From Endomicrobium sp. (GTDB taxonomy: Bacteria > Elusimicrobiota > Endomicrobiia > Endomicrobiales > Endomicrobiaceae): 5,509 nt of DNA. The notes under the pieces were generated by a model, which saw only the letters and a list, made by a program, of their open reading frames with translations, did not search any database and was not told where the DNA came from. Positions within the stretch are counted from its first letter, which is position 1; each line of letters opens with the position of its first letter. The DNA lies in NCBI GenBank assembly GCA_031264425.1, contig JAISDY010000116.1, forward strand, positions 1-5,509. Reading direction: 5' to 3'. A program made the translations under genes and the position numbers. Below are positions 5,344 to 5,509 of the stretch, in pieces.

Positions 5344-5509
5344 TTAAATCAAATCGTCATCGCCAAGAGGCGCCAAAGCTTCTCCCGAAGATGGAAAAAG
5401 CATGTTTTCAAGGTCAATAAACCTAATAAACCATCTAAATCCATTAAACTCATTATCTTCCTGCCGCATAAACTCACCTACCGCCTCATTAGGATTTTCC
5501 CAAATTCTG
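5344..5509 (-). CDS. C-terminal part of a small acidic protein related to the one at 343-604
   Basis: An open minus-strand frame enters from the right edge (first full codon at 5508) and ends at TAA 5346-5344, giving 54 residues; its start lies outside the window. The sequence runs RIWENPNEAVGEFMRQEDN, EFNGFRWFIRFIDLEN, MLFPSSGEALAP, LGDDDLI. No known family is recognised. It shares, in the same order, an [IV]W pair, QEDN followed by Asp or Glu, a later Trp, MLFP followed by Ala or Ser and then Gly, and an acidic C-terminus with the small protein at 343-604, which carries a signal peptide. The two may therefore be paralogues, and this one may be secreted too. The hairpin at 5230-5265 could be its terminator. 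Coding status rests on the open frame, the similarity to the other small protein and the downstream terminator. Confidence 0.55.
   Translation of the reverse strand, partial: RIWENPNEAVGEFMRQEDNEFNGFRWFIRFIDLENMLFPSSGEALAPLGDDDLI

Noticed and set aside
1..5509. CRISPR array, tRNA or rRNA genes, insertion sequence, attachment site
   Set aside because: No regularly spaced repeats, no cloverleaf-like or rRNA-like sequence, no transposase or integrase frame and no terminal repeats were seen on either strand.

Overview
The window is AT-rich bacterial chromosome. Its core is a minus-strand block of five housekeeping genes, read from right to left: glmU, prs, rplY (Ctc/L25 type), pth and rlmB. The order glmU-prs-ctc-pth is a widely conserved bacterial cluster, known for example from Bacillus subtilis (gcaD-prs-ctc-spoVC). 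It links cell-wall precursor synthesis, PRPP supply, a 5S rRNA-binding ribosomal protein and peptidyl-tRNA recycling; rlmB adds 23S rRNA methylation. Every minus-strand gene seen to its end stops with TAA. The lineage cannot be fixed from sequence alone. AT richness plus two damaged reading frames would fit a host-associated bacterium with ongoing gene decay, such as an Endomicrobium-like (Elusimicrobiota) gut symbiont, but that is a guess.

Layout: 1-251 is the 3' end of a plus-strand gene, possibly a U32-family peptidase. It converges on a small minus-strand gene (343-604), and a 36-bp perfect palindrome between them acts as terminator. The small gene has a strong ribosome binding site and a clear signal peptide, but its very acidic remainder lies in another frame. 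rlmB (712-1470), pth (1632-2138, with its C-terminus continuing in frame after a TAA to 1533), rplY (2150-2833), prs (2871-3803) and glmU (3859-5220) follow. A terminator-like hairpin sits just before the glmU start codon, with a possible promoter upstream of it. At the right edge (5344-5509) is the 3' end of another small acidic minus-strand gene.

Three points stand out. First, pth, normally essential, carries an in-frame ochre codon, and the sequence beyond it still reads as a normal Pth C-terminus. Second, the two small acidic proteins flanking the housekeeping block share sparse but ordered motifs (an [IV]W pair, QEDN, a Trp, MLFP then Gly, an acidic end), which suggests an undescribed family of small proteins, secreted in at least one case. 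Third, the left member of that pair appears frame-split between its signal peptide and its mature part.
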